A stretch of 64,000 nt of DNA from Limonium bicolor (taxonomy: Eukaryota; Streptophyta; Magnoliopsida; Caryophyllales; Plumbaginaceae), in assembly GCA_023374045.1 (NCBI GenBank), contig CM041776.1:117881000-117944999 (forward strand), in the 5' to 3' direction. Below, in pieces: positions 22,030 to 34,654 of this stretch. Position 1 is the first letter of the stretch. Each line of letters starts with the position of its first letter. The translations under genes were made by a program, and so were the position numbers. The notes under the pieces are model-generated. The model was given only the letters and a program-made list of their open reading frames with translations, searched no databases and was not told the origin of the DNA.

Positions 22030-25000
22030 TGTAACGCCCCTATTTACAATAAATACAGCGGAATATAAAATCTCTACTGGCGTTTACAGACCATCGGTTC
22101 CAAACACCCGCACCAAACCTCACCAATTACAACCATTACAATTAACCAAGTTACGGTCTGAACTTCGAGAAAACTTAACATTAACATAATAATACTAAAA
22201 CCATTCATTCTCCATAAACCTAATCCCTCCCAATCACTCATGCTCGTCGTGGCCACCTGTAAATCAATTTGTACCTGCAAGATGAAACCAAGCAGCCCAC
22301 CCGAGAGGGGTGAGTCAGTTCCCTGGAATGGAACTGGTACAATTCTCCAAAACAAACTTATAAAATATAACTCTTCAAAAAAACAGTAACATGAAAACAA
22401 ACTCTCAAAAGTAAAACAGAGATAAAGCACTTCAAACAATCAAGTTAAAGAGAAAGGAAAACAAGGCAAAGATAGAGATAAAAACTTCCAAAACAAGTCA
22501 TCCACTTAAGTAGTCACACCACATAGTTAGCAAGCATCCATTGTTGATGTTAGAACCAATTCCCGTTAGGAGTAGAAAAACTCAGATAGTCACAAAGGAC
22601 TAGGAATGATAAAGTAGATCCAAGAACCAAGAACTCGAGAGTGGAATAATTCAACTGGGAGAGATGGCCCCCACCGCCAATCACGTCCTTTTAGGACAGG
22701 GGATATACAGCCCCTCACTGTTTATCACGTCCACTAAGGACAGGGGATATACAGCCCCTCACTATCTATCACGTCCACTAAGGACAGGGGATATACAGCC
22801 CCTCATTGTCAAATATCAATTCCCCTATGGGCGAGGGATATACAGCCCCCTGCTGTTAAATATCAATGCCCCTATGGGCGAGGGATATACAGCCCCCTGC
22901 TGTTACCATTAAAGACGCGCGCACGTCGAAGGAAATTTCCAAGATTGACCTTTTCCAAATCCCCACTAGATCACCAACTACCCAGAGCAATACCAAAACA
23001 CTCAGTCCTACAGAGTGCAGAAGCGTAAACCCTAAGCAGTCAATGTCTAACGGGACACCAAATAGAAGGAACCAATACCCGTGAGTTCCACATCCAAGGC
23101 TCAGTTAGTCACACAAGCTGAGTCAGTCACACAACCATTTCCTTTTTTAGAAGTTCCTCTTAAAGCCAGTTAGCGTTTTCCAAAACATTCCACAAGTCAA
23201 TCAGCCAAAATAACGTAGTACGAGAAATCGTACAAAACATTCCGTAAAGTCCAAAACACATCAAGCTGAGTACGAGAAATCGTACCTGGGTAACGCTGTA
23301 GCAGTTCTAATCAACTTGCGCAAACAATCAACAGTACTCTGAAGAATTAAAGGTAAGCTACCATCAATCACTTGTAGCCTATGTTACGCTTAAATAAACT
23401 CCTTACTCTTATTTCAAAGTCTCAATTACCTTCTAAGCCCTCACTTAAATGTTATGTATAATCTTTGAGTTATTTGAGAACGTTGTATAGCCCAAGGTGG
23501 TAAGATCAAGGAATGTATTCGATCAACATTTGCTAATTGTCCACTCCTATCCACTTTATTCATACTTAACCACAATCCTCACATTCAAGACTTTTGAGAC
23601 CTCTATATCATAAATGTGTTTATGTTATAATTAAATCTAAGAATTTCAATAATAATCTTAAGCTCAATACCTTTATTCTTACTTTAGGACCGACATCGTA
23701 TTATAACCTATGATGGATCTATCTTAGAATACTATACTATTATTCCATAAGGTAATGATTAGGTATTTTATCAATATTTACTAGATAATCCTTTATGATT
23801 AAGTCTTCCCCTTAACTTAATTAAGACCTACAACCTGTATATCGGAATCATAGTGTCGTAGATGCATTTCATTACAACTTCATTGATCTTAGAATTTAGA
23901 GACAACTACTAGACTCAATTATTTATCTTTACTTTAGAATGACTTAATATTAAACCATTTAATTATCTTGTCTTAAGATGTTCAATTACTCTTCATCCTG
24001 AAACAACATATTTTTTAACTCAAACCCTTCCAACTCTTTTACTTAGTATCCACAAAGTATATTATTCGCTTAATTATTACCTATATAATAAGGTGTTTTA
24101 AGATAACCCTTTTTATGTTTCCTTACTCACATTTTAATTTCCCAAGTATTTAATTTTTTACACACATTCTCTCCATAGAGTATGTATAATCCTTTTGTAC
24201 TAAATTTAATAAACCTACGTCTTAAATACATTTTATATTACTTACAAGACCAAGGTTTCAAAGGAATAACTTAATAAATTATTTTCCTTTATTGTATCTT
24301 AGGATAAACATTATATCTCGACATAAGGTAAAGTCTATCTAAGAACTAAATTCTGATTCATAAGTGAAATTGTTAATTATGTAATAAGATAACCCATTCT
24401 GAAAATCCCCATACCCTATATTCAAATGACACACTAATATTTCCAGTGTTAAAAAGGTAAATCAATATAATCTCTTACGTAACCCAGTTTCATCTAATCA
24501 AAGGTTTAAAGATTTTAAGTATCTAATTTCTATTTATAAACCTTCTTATAAATTCTAACTACTAAATACATTACTTAATTATAAACTCACATCCTGAACA
24601 TTGGTATTAAATGTATTTTATATGGCTTATCAAATTCTAAGAACGTAAGGATTATTATTTAGATTAATTCCCCAATCATAGTTTAATTTAGTTTATATCA
24701 TAATCCTTTTAATGATTTTATCACAAGATATTAAGTTATTACTCAATACTATAAATATTAAGAAATGATTAAATCTAGACTTATTTATCCTCTTCACATT
24801 TAGATGTAAAAGTAACTCATTTACTTTATTATTGTTTATATAATAAGAACATTTAAATGTAAAAGTATTTCATTCATTTTATTACCAATTAAATAATAAG
24901 ATCTATTTGTGTAACACTCTATGTAAACTAATTAAAAATATTCCTAAACTTCAACTTATTAATTCCTTAACCCAATTATAGATTTACACTGTGGTCACCG

Positions 25001-27625
25001 ACTAAATATATACATGTATTTTAATACCGTTAATATAAATCCTAGAAATTCAAAGGTAACTAAAAACTCAGTTCATAACCATAAAATAGTACCACCTCAT
25101 ATAGTATTCTATTATTAGTATTATGTAGAGGTTTAGTTTGACCCATTAATTCCTTTATATTACATTTTCTATAAGGTATTTTATTCCTTTTATTTATTAA
25201 TTTATCGTATATATATATATATATATATCCTTCCTATTATATTTCTCACAAGGAATGTTATTTCCTTTATCTATTTTTATTGTATTTATATATATATAAA
25301 TATATATATATATCTACATATATTAAGATTTATCCAGAATATTCTTTAAGAAATTCCATTGTATTTAATTATATTTAATATCTATTAGACCTATCCACAA
25401 CTGATTTATGGTTTATAAAATAAAGTATTTCCCTTAGTTTTAGTTAAACATATTAGCTTCCATATTATATAATAAATAAAATGTAGTTTAGTTAAATTCC
25501 TTGATTTAATATAAGTTTCTATCTTATTTCTCTCATATAAATATATATATAAATATATGTAACAATTTTTACTTCACTTAAAGTTAATACCCAAAATATT
25601 TATAAACATACTGTATTAAATGTTAATTAGTCTTATTATATTTTCCCCAACCCATAAAGTTCATTAATCAACTATACTTTAATTTTTGATTACATTAAAA
25701 ACCATATATTATAAGTTATTCTTATGAAAAACTCATAAACACAATTTTTAAAACCTTTTACCCTTGCCCAAAAATTCCCAAATTTAATATACAGTAACTA
25801 TAACATTTTAGACATATTATAAAATTTTTATTTCATAAAAATATCTTTTTAATTTAGCCAAATAATTCCAGAAAACCCGTAACTTGTAAAAATCATAACT
25901 TATGTTTAAAAACTCCGAAACCATAATAATTTACATCAAAATAAACTAGGTAAAATAAGGAATCTATGGTTAAAATTTCAAGTCAAAATACCTTCGGGAA
26001 GGTATATTAAATTAATTCAACAAGTTAGGGTTATTTACTGGAATTTATAAAAACTTAATCTGAAACGTTTTAATCTCAGCCGTCCAAATCTCATAACTAA
26101 GATCCGACGGATACTGAACGCCTAGTTCTTCCCCGATTTCTCCTTGATACCCGAGTACTAATTTGCGTTTTTCTCACAATCTACAGAACGAAATCGAGTG
26201 ATTCTTGTTTCTATGGATTCGTAATCAAATTTCGGTTCTATTGGTACCGGTTTCCCCAATTATAATGCAGTATACATCAAGATTCGAATTCGAATCGAAT
26301 GTTAGGGTTTATTTTCGAAACAGAGTACAAATCGGTTGCAATTCTTACAAATTCTCCTAATCTAATACGAAATTGACTAAATTAACACATGGGTTAGATC
26401 GGAAATACAACTACGAACAGCAAAAACGGAGAAATTTGATCGGAGACTCACCGGAGTGTGCGAATTTGGGTGATTTCGAAATCGGAAATCTGGAAAAACA
26501 TGAACTTTGAGCAGTTTGTGGTGGCAACTTTGGAGATCTATAAAATACGTTCTAGATCGAGTTATGCCATGTTCTTGGGCTCGTTAGAAAGAAGAAACAT
26601 AGATCTACACAATGATAGCAAGCACTAATCCTAACTCACATCACACAGAAAGAAATCGAAGTCGCAAAACACGAGTTTACCTCTCCGTTTCGGTATTATT
26701 TATGTGCTGTTGAAACCGAAACTTTAGACCTCTATATCTCCCAACTGGTTACGAATCAGACTTGGGCATAAACACGAAAATTGTAGAGGGATTAGAGATC
26801 TTTACAACGAGTTAAAGAAATCGAATTTTGGTTGATTAACGAAGAAGTTATGATTGACGCAAGTTACCTGAAATCGAAGGGAAATCTGGAATCCTGTAAA
26901 CAGTTTCGCAAGGTGGCTACTTTGGCTCGATTTTCCGGTTGACTCAGAAGGATTTAGGGTTTGTATGAGTAATGGTTGGAAAGAGGAATTGTAGAGAGAG
27001 AGAATGGTGACGACGGCATGGAAAAATATTGAGAGATGTAAAAGTTATAGCCGTCTAAAGTGGGCAAAGTAAGGGAAATCGGTTCCGAAAATCAGGGAAG
27101 AAATCGGCTAAGTGTGGGCGACCCATTACAGAGTGACACGTGGCATCTTTTAAAATTTTGATTCAAAACTTCAATCTAGCATAACTTTGGCTAGGATGAT
27201 CCGTTTTTGACGTTCTTTTTATCGATCTTCATGGTTTTTCATAACCTATTTATTGGTATAGGTTTCATGGCCTGGTTTGACCATTCTCAAAAAGTCAACT
27301 CTAGCAAGGCTTAATAAGCTTTAAGGTTTCTAGAATTTTATATTGACTTTTATGTTTCAAAACAATGTTCCAACACTTCCTAAAATCTTTATAATATTTT
27401 TGGAGTGTTTAATAATTTTCCCAAGATTTATTGACTTATAAATCTTATTATTAAATTCATAATACTATATAATAATGTATAATAATTAGGGTTAAATAGG
27501 AGAAAACCCCTAAATAAATTTCACAACTCCATATAATAATTTAATATTCATTATTCCATATCATAATTTAATTTTTAATAAAAGAAATCCCCTAAATTAA
27601 TTTAAATTAATTTAGGGGTATTTCA
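22030..27625 (-). repeat. 5' LTR of the LARD-like element
   Basis: Pair of 14093-19659; see that entry. It drives the element's transcript on the minus strand. ORF-like stretches such as 22074-22439 and 22664-22912 are not preserved intact between the copies. Confidence 0.92.
22695..22905. repeat. Five 44-47-bp repeats with GGGGATATACAGCCCC core, LTR copy 2
   Basis: Same array as 14771-14980 with a few substitutions, as expected for paired LTRs. Confidence 0.85.
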
Positions 27626-27630
27626 TATAA

Positions 27631-30270
27631 CAAAACACTACTACCAAGTTTCTTTCCTTACACCTTACAAACCAACCCCTTCCTTTGCTAACTCTACGTT
27701 AGCTCTAAGTACCTATTTTACAACCAAAAGATAAAGGGGTGACAAAAGAGTTAACGACATCCTTCCTCCTAGTTTTCACCAACGTATTCTATGAAACTAT
27801 CAACCAGATGTGTTGTGGTTTGGTTACTTCCGTACTCAGCATATCTAAAGCCTTGCGTAGTCTAGATCCACTCCTCGTAAGTTACTCTAGTTACTCCAGG
27901 CGACAGCTCCTTGCTATAAGTATAGTAGGCACACACATAAAGAGTATCGCACATGGTATCTTCATACCACATCATTTTCCCAAAGAAGTCATCCTACAAC
28001 CATAAATACATACATACATACACACAAAGGGGTTACAGATAAAATCAGCAAAATTGAGTAATAAATACCACACCATGTAAAATTCATTTTCTCTTGAAAA
28101 CTCATTAAACTGTTACTATATGCACACACATCAATTACAAGATATTATAATCATTAAAAATACATCACACCTAGTTTACCTTCCTTGCATCAATGACATA
28201 CTTGTAGGTCACATGTTCCAGAATAATAGCAAGGGATGTATCCCAATAAGAAAGTTTCACCACCACCTCACCTTATAATCTTTAAGTGTGCACACCCCCT
28301 AAGGTTAAATATAACACTTAGAGTAGACTATAGGTCACTTCTTTTCATGGGACGGAAGTGTAAAGAACCCGACAGATAAATCATTAAAGATTTAGTCTAA
28401 ATTATGGGGCTAGCCATAGCCCAGGCTAATCTTAGCTTTATATAACAAATTCCCAATACCAATCCACCACCATAAGCAATATCAATCAACCAAACCAGCC
28501 TCAGATCATTCAGAACATCAAAAGTATTTATAAAGCACACTTTAACACCATATTTAGTTAAACTCAACCCACTTCATACCAAATCTCAAAACACCTCAAT
28601 ATCATCAAAACATAACCAAATGAACTGATTAACACCAAATAACCCTTTGAAATCACACATCAATTCCAAGTTCAAGCATAAAGGTCTTATAGCACAGTTT
28701 TAGCCCTATCAAGCCACCAAGTATTTTTAGACATAACTACCACCTAAAACTTCTTACATAAGTCAATTATATACTATTAAGATCGTGGGAACAAGTATAA
28801 TCATCAACCAACACTTGCAATCACTTTTGAAAGCTCAAAGTTCATTTTTAGGTCTTATAAGTTGAGTAGAGTTTGACTGCCTTCCCAAATGTATTTTCCC
28901 TTTATTTTTCAAAAGTATGCCATACATCTATAACCCAAATCCATGTCAAAATGTTAAATCCAAACGAATTCGGAAACCCTCTTAACCAAGTCTCAAAGCT
29001 TTAAGCACCCTTTTAACCCTACCATATGTTCCTAACATTTTTACACCTAACCACGAACTCCTACCACCTAGAATCACTTAATAGAAGTTCAAATAGCTAT
29101 AATAACTCACCAATTTCATCAAAATCCCATCAAACTCACCTTAGAAGTCTTAAAACACATTTCCCCTTCTTTAAGTCTTCTAGAATTTATCCTACTTCCC
29201 AAAGGTATTTTCACCTAATTTTCTCATAATAATCTATTTTTATCAAGCTAAGAACACTGTAAAAATTTCAGCTCAAAAGAAACTAGGTGAACCAATGTCA
29301 AAAAGTTTAAGCCAAAAACATGATTTAAGGAAAGAATAGGTGTGCGTAGATATTACCTGAGATCTTGAGCACGTCTCTTATTTTTTCTCAGCTGATTGAA
29401 TATAATTCTTTCACCAAAAAACTCACCCAATAACTCTAGCAATTTTCCCCTCTGTAAAATCTTGTTTTCCTTAAATTTTAGCTTGAAATCCTCTTCCCTA
29501 GTGGTGTTTGTTGCCTTCTACCAATTTTTCTAAGCTTGTGGAGACGTGGGTGTGTGTAAAGAATATCAAGGAAGCTAGGTTCTCTCCCCCTCTTATAATG
29601 GCGTGAATGAGCTTCTTAAATGGGATTAATTTTATTTTTCATTAATTAAGGTAATCATTAAAGTGATAAGGCTTATCCCTTCTAATCCCTTAGATGATAG
29701 ACACTTGGATCAGATTTAATATCAACCCTACACATAGAACCGGCCATATTAAATGCAAGGGGAAAGTGGCTTAAACATTAATGAGAAAGAGACAAAATTG
29801 TGAATAGTGAGTGAATAGTAAGGAGGTGTGAATAATAAGGTAGGGAGAGGGATTTTCTCCATAGGCCATGTTTGGATTGAGCTTCTCATGGCTATTAAGG
29901 CTAGATATGTATGTAGATCTCAATGCTAGTATGGGTACTCATGTAAAGGAAAATTTCTAATGCCTCTCTTGAAGCTTTCTTTGAGCTCAGTTTACCTGAA
30001 ATCACTAAATACTTAAAATGTAACTAGATTGTCCTACATTGAAGAAGGAAGTATTTAGTTGTCTTTCATTTCTAACCATCCTCAAAAGTCTCCAACACAC
30101 CTCCTAGGGTTAGCAACTATCATCAGTTCCTAAGGATTTCAGTCATTTCCGGGAGTTTCAGGAATCATGAGAAATCGAGGTTTACCGGGTGTTTTCTGGG
30201 AATTAGGGTTTCTAGTGTTCTCCTAGCATCCAGGGTTCCAACTAGGGTTCACAAAATGGTGGGTATTACA
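27631..30270 (-). repeat. Main part of the LTR of the outer Gypsy remnant
   Basis: Continues the LTR begun at 13868-14092 beyond the LARD insertion; starts (minus) TGTAATACCCACC at 30270. No coding content. The short ORFs at 27739 and 29026 (+) lie in LTR sequence and lack any recognisable domain. Confidence 0.7.
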
Positions 30271-30576
30271 TCCACCCCCTTAAACCAAGCTTTGTCCCCG
30301 AAGCTCACACTTAACACTTATATGTAGCTACATAACAATCACAGCTCGTAATCAGATAAGACAGTCTTCACATAACATTGGCAGCACAAATGGTGCATAT
30401 AGCCACCGCTCATAACATTAAAAGTACATAAACCATCATTCCACTTAATTAAATGAACAAGAGTATTTATGCAATCATGCTAAGAGCAAGCATATCAGTC
30501 ATGCAACTTTCCAACATTTTATGTATGCTTCTCCCCCTTAAAAATAAAGTTTCTCCTGAAACTTTTACTACTAACC

Positions 30577-30925
30577 TTAGTAAAAAAGTTCCGGGTATTG
30601 ATTCTTCATCTTGCTTTCTAGCTCCCACGCGGCTTCTTGAATCCCATGATGAGTCCACAAGACTTTGACTAGGTCCACGGATTTACCTCTAGTTTCCCTT
30701 GTTTTATGGATCCACAATCTTAATAGGTTGCTCCTCATAAGTAAGATCGGACCCTATCTCCACCTCTTCTGGTTGTAAGATATGTGATTCATCTGGAACA
30801 TACTTTTTCAGTTGTGAGACATGGAAAACATTATGCACTTTATCCAACTCCATTGACAAGGCTAGTCGATATGCCAACTTCCCAACTCTTTCAAAACGTC
30901 GTAGGGACCTGTGGAGGGTGATTTT
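30577..30925 (-). pseudogene. Gypsy integrase C-terminus and chromodomain, 5'-truncated
   Basis: Minus strand reads KLAYRLALSMELDKVHNVF, then HVSQLKKYVPDE, and after a one-base frame change LVKVLWTHHGIQEAAWELE ending YPELFY and TAA at 30577. This is the conserved end of chromovirus pol. Frame changes lie near 30900 and about 30705. Homology ends near 30925 at unrelated sequence. Only the last ~110 codons survive. Confidence 0.85.
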
Positions 30926-31756
30926 TCGGTATGAGGGGGTTCTATCTAAATATGATCTGGCTGAGAAGTCTAGATCCTAGAAAATGCCATTCTGTGAAGG
31001 GTGATAACCCGTTATTCTAGCATCCCTCAAATACCTACTACATCGTCCGTCTTTCCCAGAAAGCTTATGAGGAATGCTAGTGAGCACTACACCCGCTCTC
31101 AATGGGCTCCACACGGACTTATGCCTCTATAAGGCTGAATTGACTAGAGTCGCCACCTAGTTTGACCTATGATAACTAGGAAAGAAGATCGGGTACTAAG
31201 AACCGTTAATTGACTCTGATGATTTGTTGCCTATGGATAGGGCTTATCTGATCATTACAGAGATTCTATTGTGGGTTCGCAGTGGGTTACACCCCTTGGA
31301 AGTGGCAATGACCACGACTTCGTATTGGTGCCCGAGGAAACCTCGGTCTCCAATTGTCGGGATTTTTTTCTTTCAAAACCTTATTTAAAGAGATTCATTT
31401 AAAATCCAATGATAGTATGAGAAAGGAGACGGAGTGGATGAGGCGAGCTTTTCTGCCAAGCTAACGCCAAGAAAAAGAATTGGTGAATTCGGATGAGTAT
31501 TGAGTGAAGATTTGGGAAAAGTCTGAGATTGAGTCTGATGGTTGGAAGTTCGTGGGGCCGAAGAAGGTTTGAGAGTTTCGAGGGGTATGAGAGCCACCTT
31601 TGAAAGGGAAAAGGGTTTTTTATTTGGAATCGGGTAGCACCCTAAATGGGCTGCCTACGTACTCAACTCTGTGTTGAGATCAGACCTTACGTAGTTCACG
31701 GTTTTTGGGATTTTTGAGGTGTTTGAAGTTTCGGGAAGTTTCAAGTTTGAGAGGTT
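30926..31756. other. Probable transposon-derived sequence, unassigned
   Basis: Phrases such as GAGTCGCCACCTAG (about 31150) and GGGCTGCCTACGTACTC (31650) recur around plant LTR retroelements, so this is likely old LTR or leader sequence. A proline/serine-rich 70-codon minus ORF (31385-31597) is not supported as a gene. Confidence 0.4.
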
Positions 31757-32000
31757 AATCTATGAGACGCTCGGGTCAATGAGACATTTAGTATGTTCAT
31801 GTGGTGGGAGGAATGGGATATCAAGGTCTGTGAGACGCTCGGTCTGTGAGACGTTTGAAACCTTGAGATGTCGAAGTCTGTGAGACGCTCGGGTCTATGA
31901 GACATTCAGGTCTGTGAGACACTCGGGTCTGTGAGACATTCGAATCATTGGGATAACAAAGTCTGTGAGACGCTCTAGTATGTGAGACATTTAGTGTGTA
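31757..32000. repeat. Imperfect ~18-bp repeats, GTCTGTGAGACGCTCGG type
   Basis: At least ten units of the form GTC-TGTGAGAC-(GCTCGG/ATTCAG/ATTTAG) with irregular spacing. They blend into GAATTGAAATTG-rich simple sequence from 32000 to about 32400. Confidence 0.75.
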
Positions 32001-32426
32001 GGGGAAATTGGAATGTAATTGAAATTGAATTGAAATCGGAGCTAAATTGGGGTTGAATGAATTTTGATTTGAATTGAGATTGAGAATGAATTGCAGTTGA
32101 ATTGAAATTGGAATTGAATTTGACATTGAATTAGAATTAAACTGAATCAATTTGAAATTGAATTTGAATGAGTTTGGAAGTGAATTGAATTTTTGAATGA
32201 ATTGGGAATGAAATGAATTTTGAATGAATTGAAATTGAATCAAGTCTTGAATCGAATAGGCAAGTCGGGTTACATTTGGCCTCAATTGAATTGACTTGGG
32301 CTGAATTGAGTTAATTTGGGCCGAATTGAATTGATTTTGGAATTGATTTATTTTGGGCTGATTATGAATTGAATTATGAGCTGAAAAGGAATTGGGTCAG
32401 GGTTGGAATTGGGCCAAGCTTGGTTC
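32000..32426. repeat. Low-complexity GAATTGAA-rich tract
   Basis: Simple sequence built of GAATTGAATTT/GAAATTG steps. It creates a spurious 154-codon minus ORF. Confidence 0.7.
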
Positions 32427-32631
32427 TTAGAAATTAAGCCAGATTTGGGCTTTTTAAAAAAATTGGGCCAAATATAGGCCTTGAAATGGGCCCTGGGTTT
32501 AGGCCTCGAATTGGATTGAATTGTTAAGTCATGTTTGGATTTTGGGTTGGGCTTCGGGTTGAACCTTAGAAATGGGCCTTAGAAATTGAGTCAGATTTGG
32601 GCTTTATTTAAAAAATTGGGCCAAATATAGG
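32427..32631. repeat. 152-bp tandem repeat, interrupted by the second LTR element
   Basis: TTAGAAATT-AGCCAGATTTGG begins at 32427 and again at 32579 (152 bp apart). The sequence resumes at 56413 (ATAGGCCTTGAAATAGG) on the far side of the retroelement and continues to about 56550, so the element inserted within this array. Confidence 0.8.
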
Positions 32632-34654
32632 TGTAACACCCCTCTCCTTAAACACGTAATAATCCCTCACGTAGCAATAAATAAAACGTCTTACAGCGGA
32701 AGAACAAATAAAAATAACAATACTCACTCGGGTGTCACCGGCCATTACTCGCCCATGCGAGCAACGAAGCCAAACTACATCCAACAACCAACATAAACAA
32801 ACTGCTAACCGCCGTGATAACGAGAAAACTCCTATACATCATACTAATCCAAAAACCATAAATGTCGATAAGTGAGCACCTACCCAAACCTGAATATACA
32901 TAACCGTACCATATTACAACTCCATGTGCGGTAATTAAAATAAACTCTAATTACCCTGTTCCCGCACTTCGGCTTCGGCGACAATCAACAACCTGCATGA
33001 GTGTAGTATCAGCGATAGACGCTGAGTATGCCGGGCCTGGACCCTAATGGTCACTTGGTCATTTTAACCATCTTATTATTAGATTGGTTTCATGCTTTAC
33101 AATTTTACAGTTATAATCAATACTGTAATATACATGTATAATATACATAATCATCCATCCAAATATTCATAAACATTAAATCATCCATCCAATCCAAACA
33201 TTCATTAATATCTCAAACAACAATTGTTTATCGAACGTATCGAGTACTAACAGTATAATGTACAATGTACAATCGCTGTAGCGTACACCATCCTTTATTA
33301 ATTTAATTTAATCTGGCCTTCAAGGCCCCATCCATATGTACAATGTACAATCGTCGTAGCGTACAGTTTCCATAGTTAATTTAATTTGGCCTTTAAGGCC
33401 CCATCCATCCAAACCATGTTTAATTATTAATACCAGTTGGGTGTCATATCAGGACAACCCTATAACCTCACCATGGACAGTGGTCCTCCCGTACACACAA
33501 AGGTGCTCATTTCGCCAGAGGTCCGGAGGACCCTGACTATTCACTTATGTCGTAAGACGTCCATATAAAGGCCGTAGCCACCTGACCCACGATCCAGTTT
33601 GGGCTCGTTGGGTATAACCTGGAGCGGAATCCAATCGGAAACCCCTCAGTGATCACAAATGCGCAACCAAGTAGTTCGTAAACTACCGGGATTCCTCACC
33701 TCAACTCAAACCATCTCTCTCTCATAATGTTTAAGATATGCCCTTAGTCTTATGGAGAATAATTATTAATTATCTGCCCAATGGATCTCACGCATACCTA
33801 GAAGTAATCTAGGTTATATTCATGTTCGAGATCCATGCTCTAGAGACCGACAATGTCGTGACTCGTCCCTAAGTGTTTTACTTAGGTTGCCATATTCTTA
33901 ATATTAATACTATGGTATTATATCAAGTAATCGTCATGTTATCACATTAACGCATATGTATGTTTATATAAGTCGATCTATAGTCGACGTAGTGTTAGTC
34001 CCGTGGGACGCTCGTGCATAAATAAATAATGCAGTAACACTTCATCACATACATGTATCCACACACATAACACACAAGTTATATCAACCAAATCCGAGCC
34101 CAAGGAGCTTCCTTAGGACAACTCGGATCAAACCCCTTTACATACCGTTCACCAAGACCTAGGATGTGCAGTGTAGTCCACTAGCTCGTCAAGCATCCTT
34201 GTCTGAAGTATGATCTAAACGGTATTAAAACTATAAGTCAGTCTCCATGACTAACTACATCCGGTATTTCTGAATAACAAGTAACCCCGACAGTTCATCC
34301 CCGAATTTCTACAGTTATTTGTTACGGGTTTATCTAAACCGGTCGGCTTTGTTACTAAAAAAAAAACTCGTATGTCAAAATATTTCGACTGTTAAGTTTA
34401 ATTCATTACACTTCTTTAATCTTATCCGCCATTAAATTTAGGTACATAACCTATAGTTGCATGTATGCATGCATTATTATATTATATTGTATTATTTTCC
34501 CACCATCCATTATAATACATTGTATTATATACTCCGTTATCTCTAGCAAATAATATTTGCATCCAAAAACTTATACCTTATAGTTCGTAACTATTTTTCA
34601 TGTAATAACCACCATCATTATATTATATGGTTTCCAACCATTATATATATCCAT
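32632..34654 (-). repeat. 3' LTR of the gag-only element, distal part
   Basis: Matches 50836-52860 of the right LTR. Interrupted at 34654 by the nested element (TSD TCCAT). Confidence 0.92.

Larger units (their letters stand above)
14093..27625 (-). mobile_element. LARD-like non-autonomous LTR retrotransposon, complete
   Basis: Two direct repeats of 5567 and 5596 bp flank a 2370-bp interior. LTR ends on the minus strand are TGAAATACCCC and GGGGCGTTACA. The target duplication TATAA is present at 14088-14092 and 27626-27630. A tRNA-Met primer site lies next to the LTR at 22030 and a polypurine stretch next to the LTR ending at 19659, so the element faces minus. No gag or pol was recognised, so it must rely on other elements. 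The LTRs are nearly identical, so the insertion is recent. Confidence 0.9.
13868..30925 (-). mobile_element. Truncated Ty3/Gypsy element (3' LTR plus pol 3' end), split by a nested element
   Basis: On the minus strand the LTR starts TGTAATACCCACC at 30270, preceded by a polypurine tract (AAGGGGGTGGA), and ends GGAGTGTTACA at 13868. Removing the nested insertion (14093-27630) leaves an LTR of about 2.87 kb. Upstream of the PPT the integrase C-terminus is readable to about 30925, where homology stops. No 5' LTR or TSD is visible. Confidence 0.75.

Noticed and set aside
22074..22439. 121-codon minus ORF
   Set aside because: It lies in the LARD LTR and is split by frame differences in the paired LTR at 14240-14577; no domain.
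31821..32285. 154-codon minus ORF rich in N, S, F and Q
   Set aside because: Low-complexity GAATTGAA and GTGAGAC repeats produce it.
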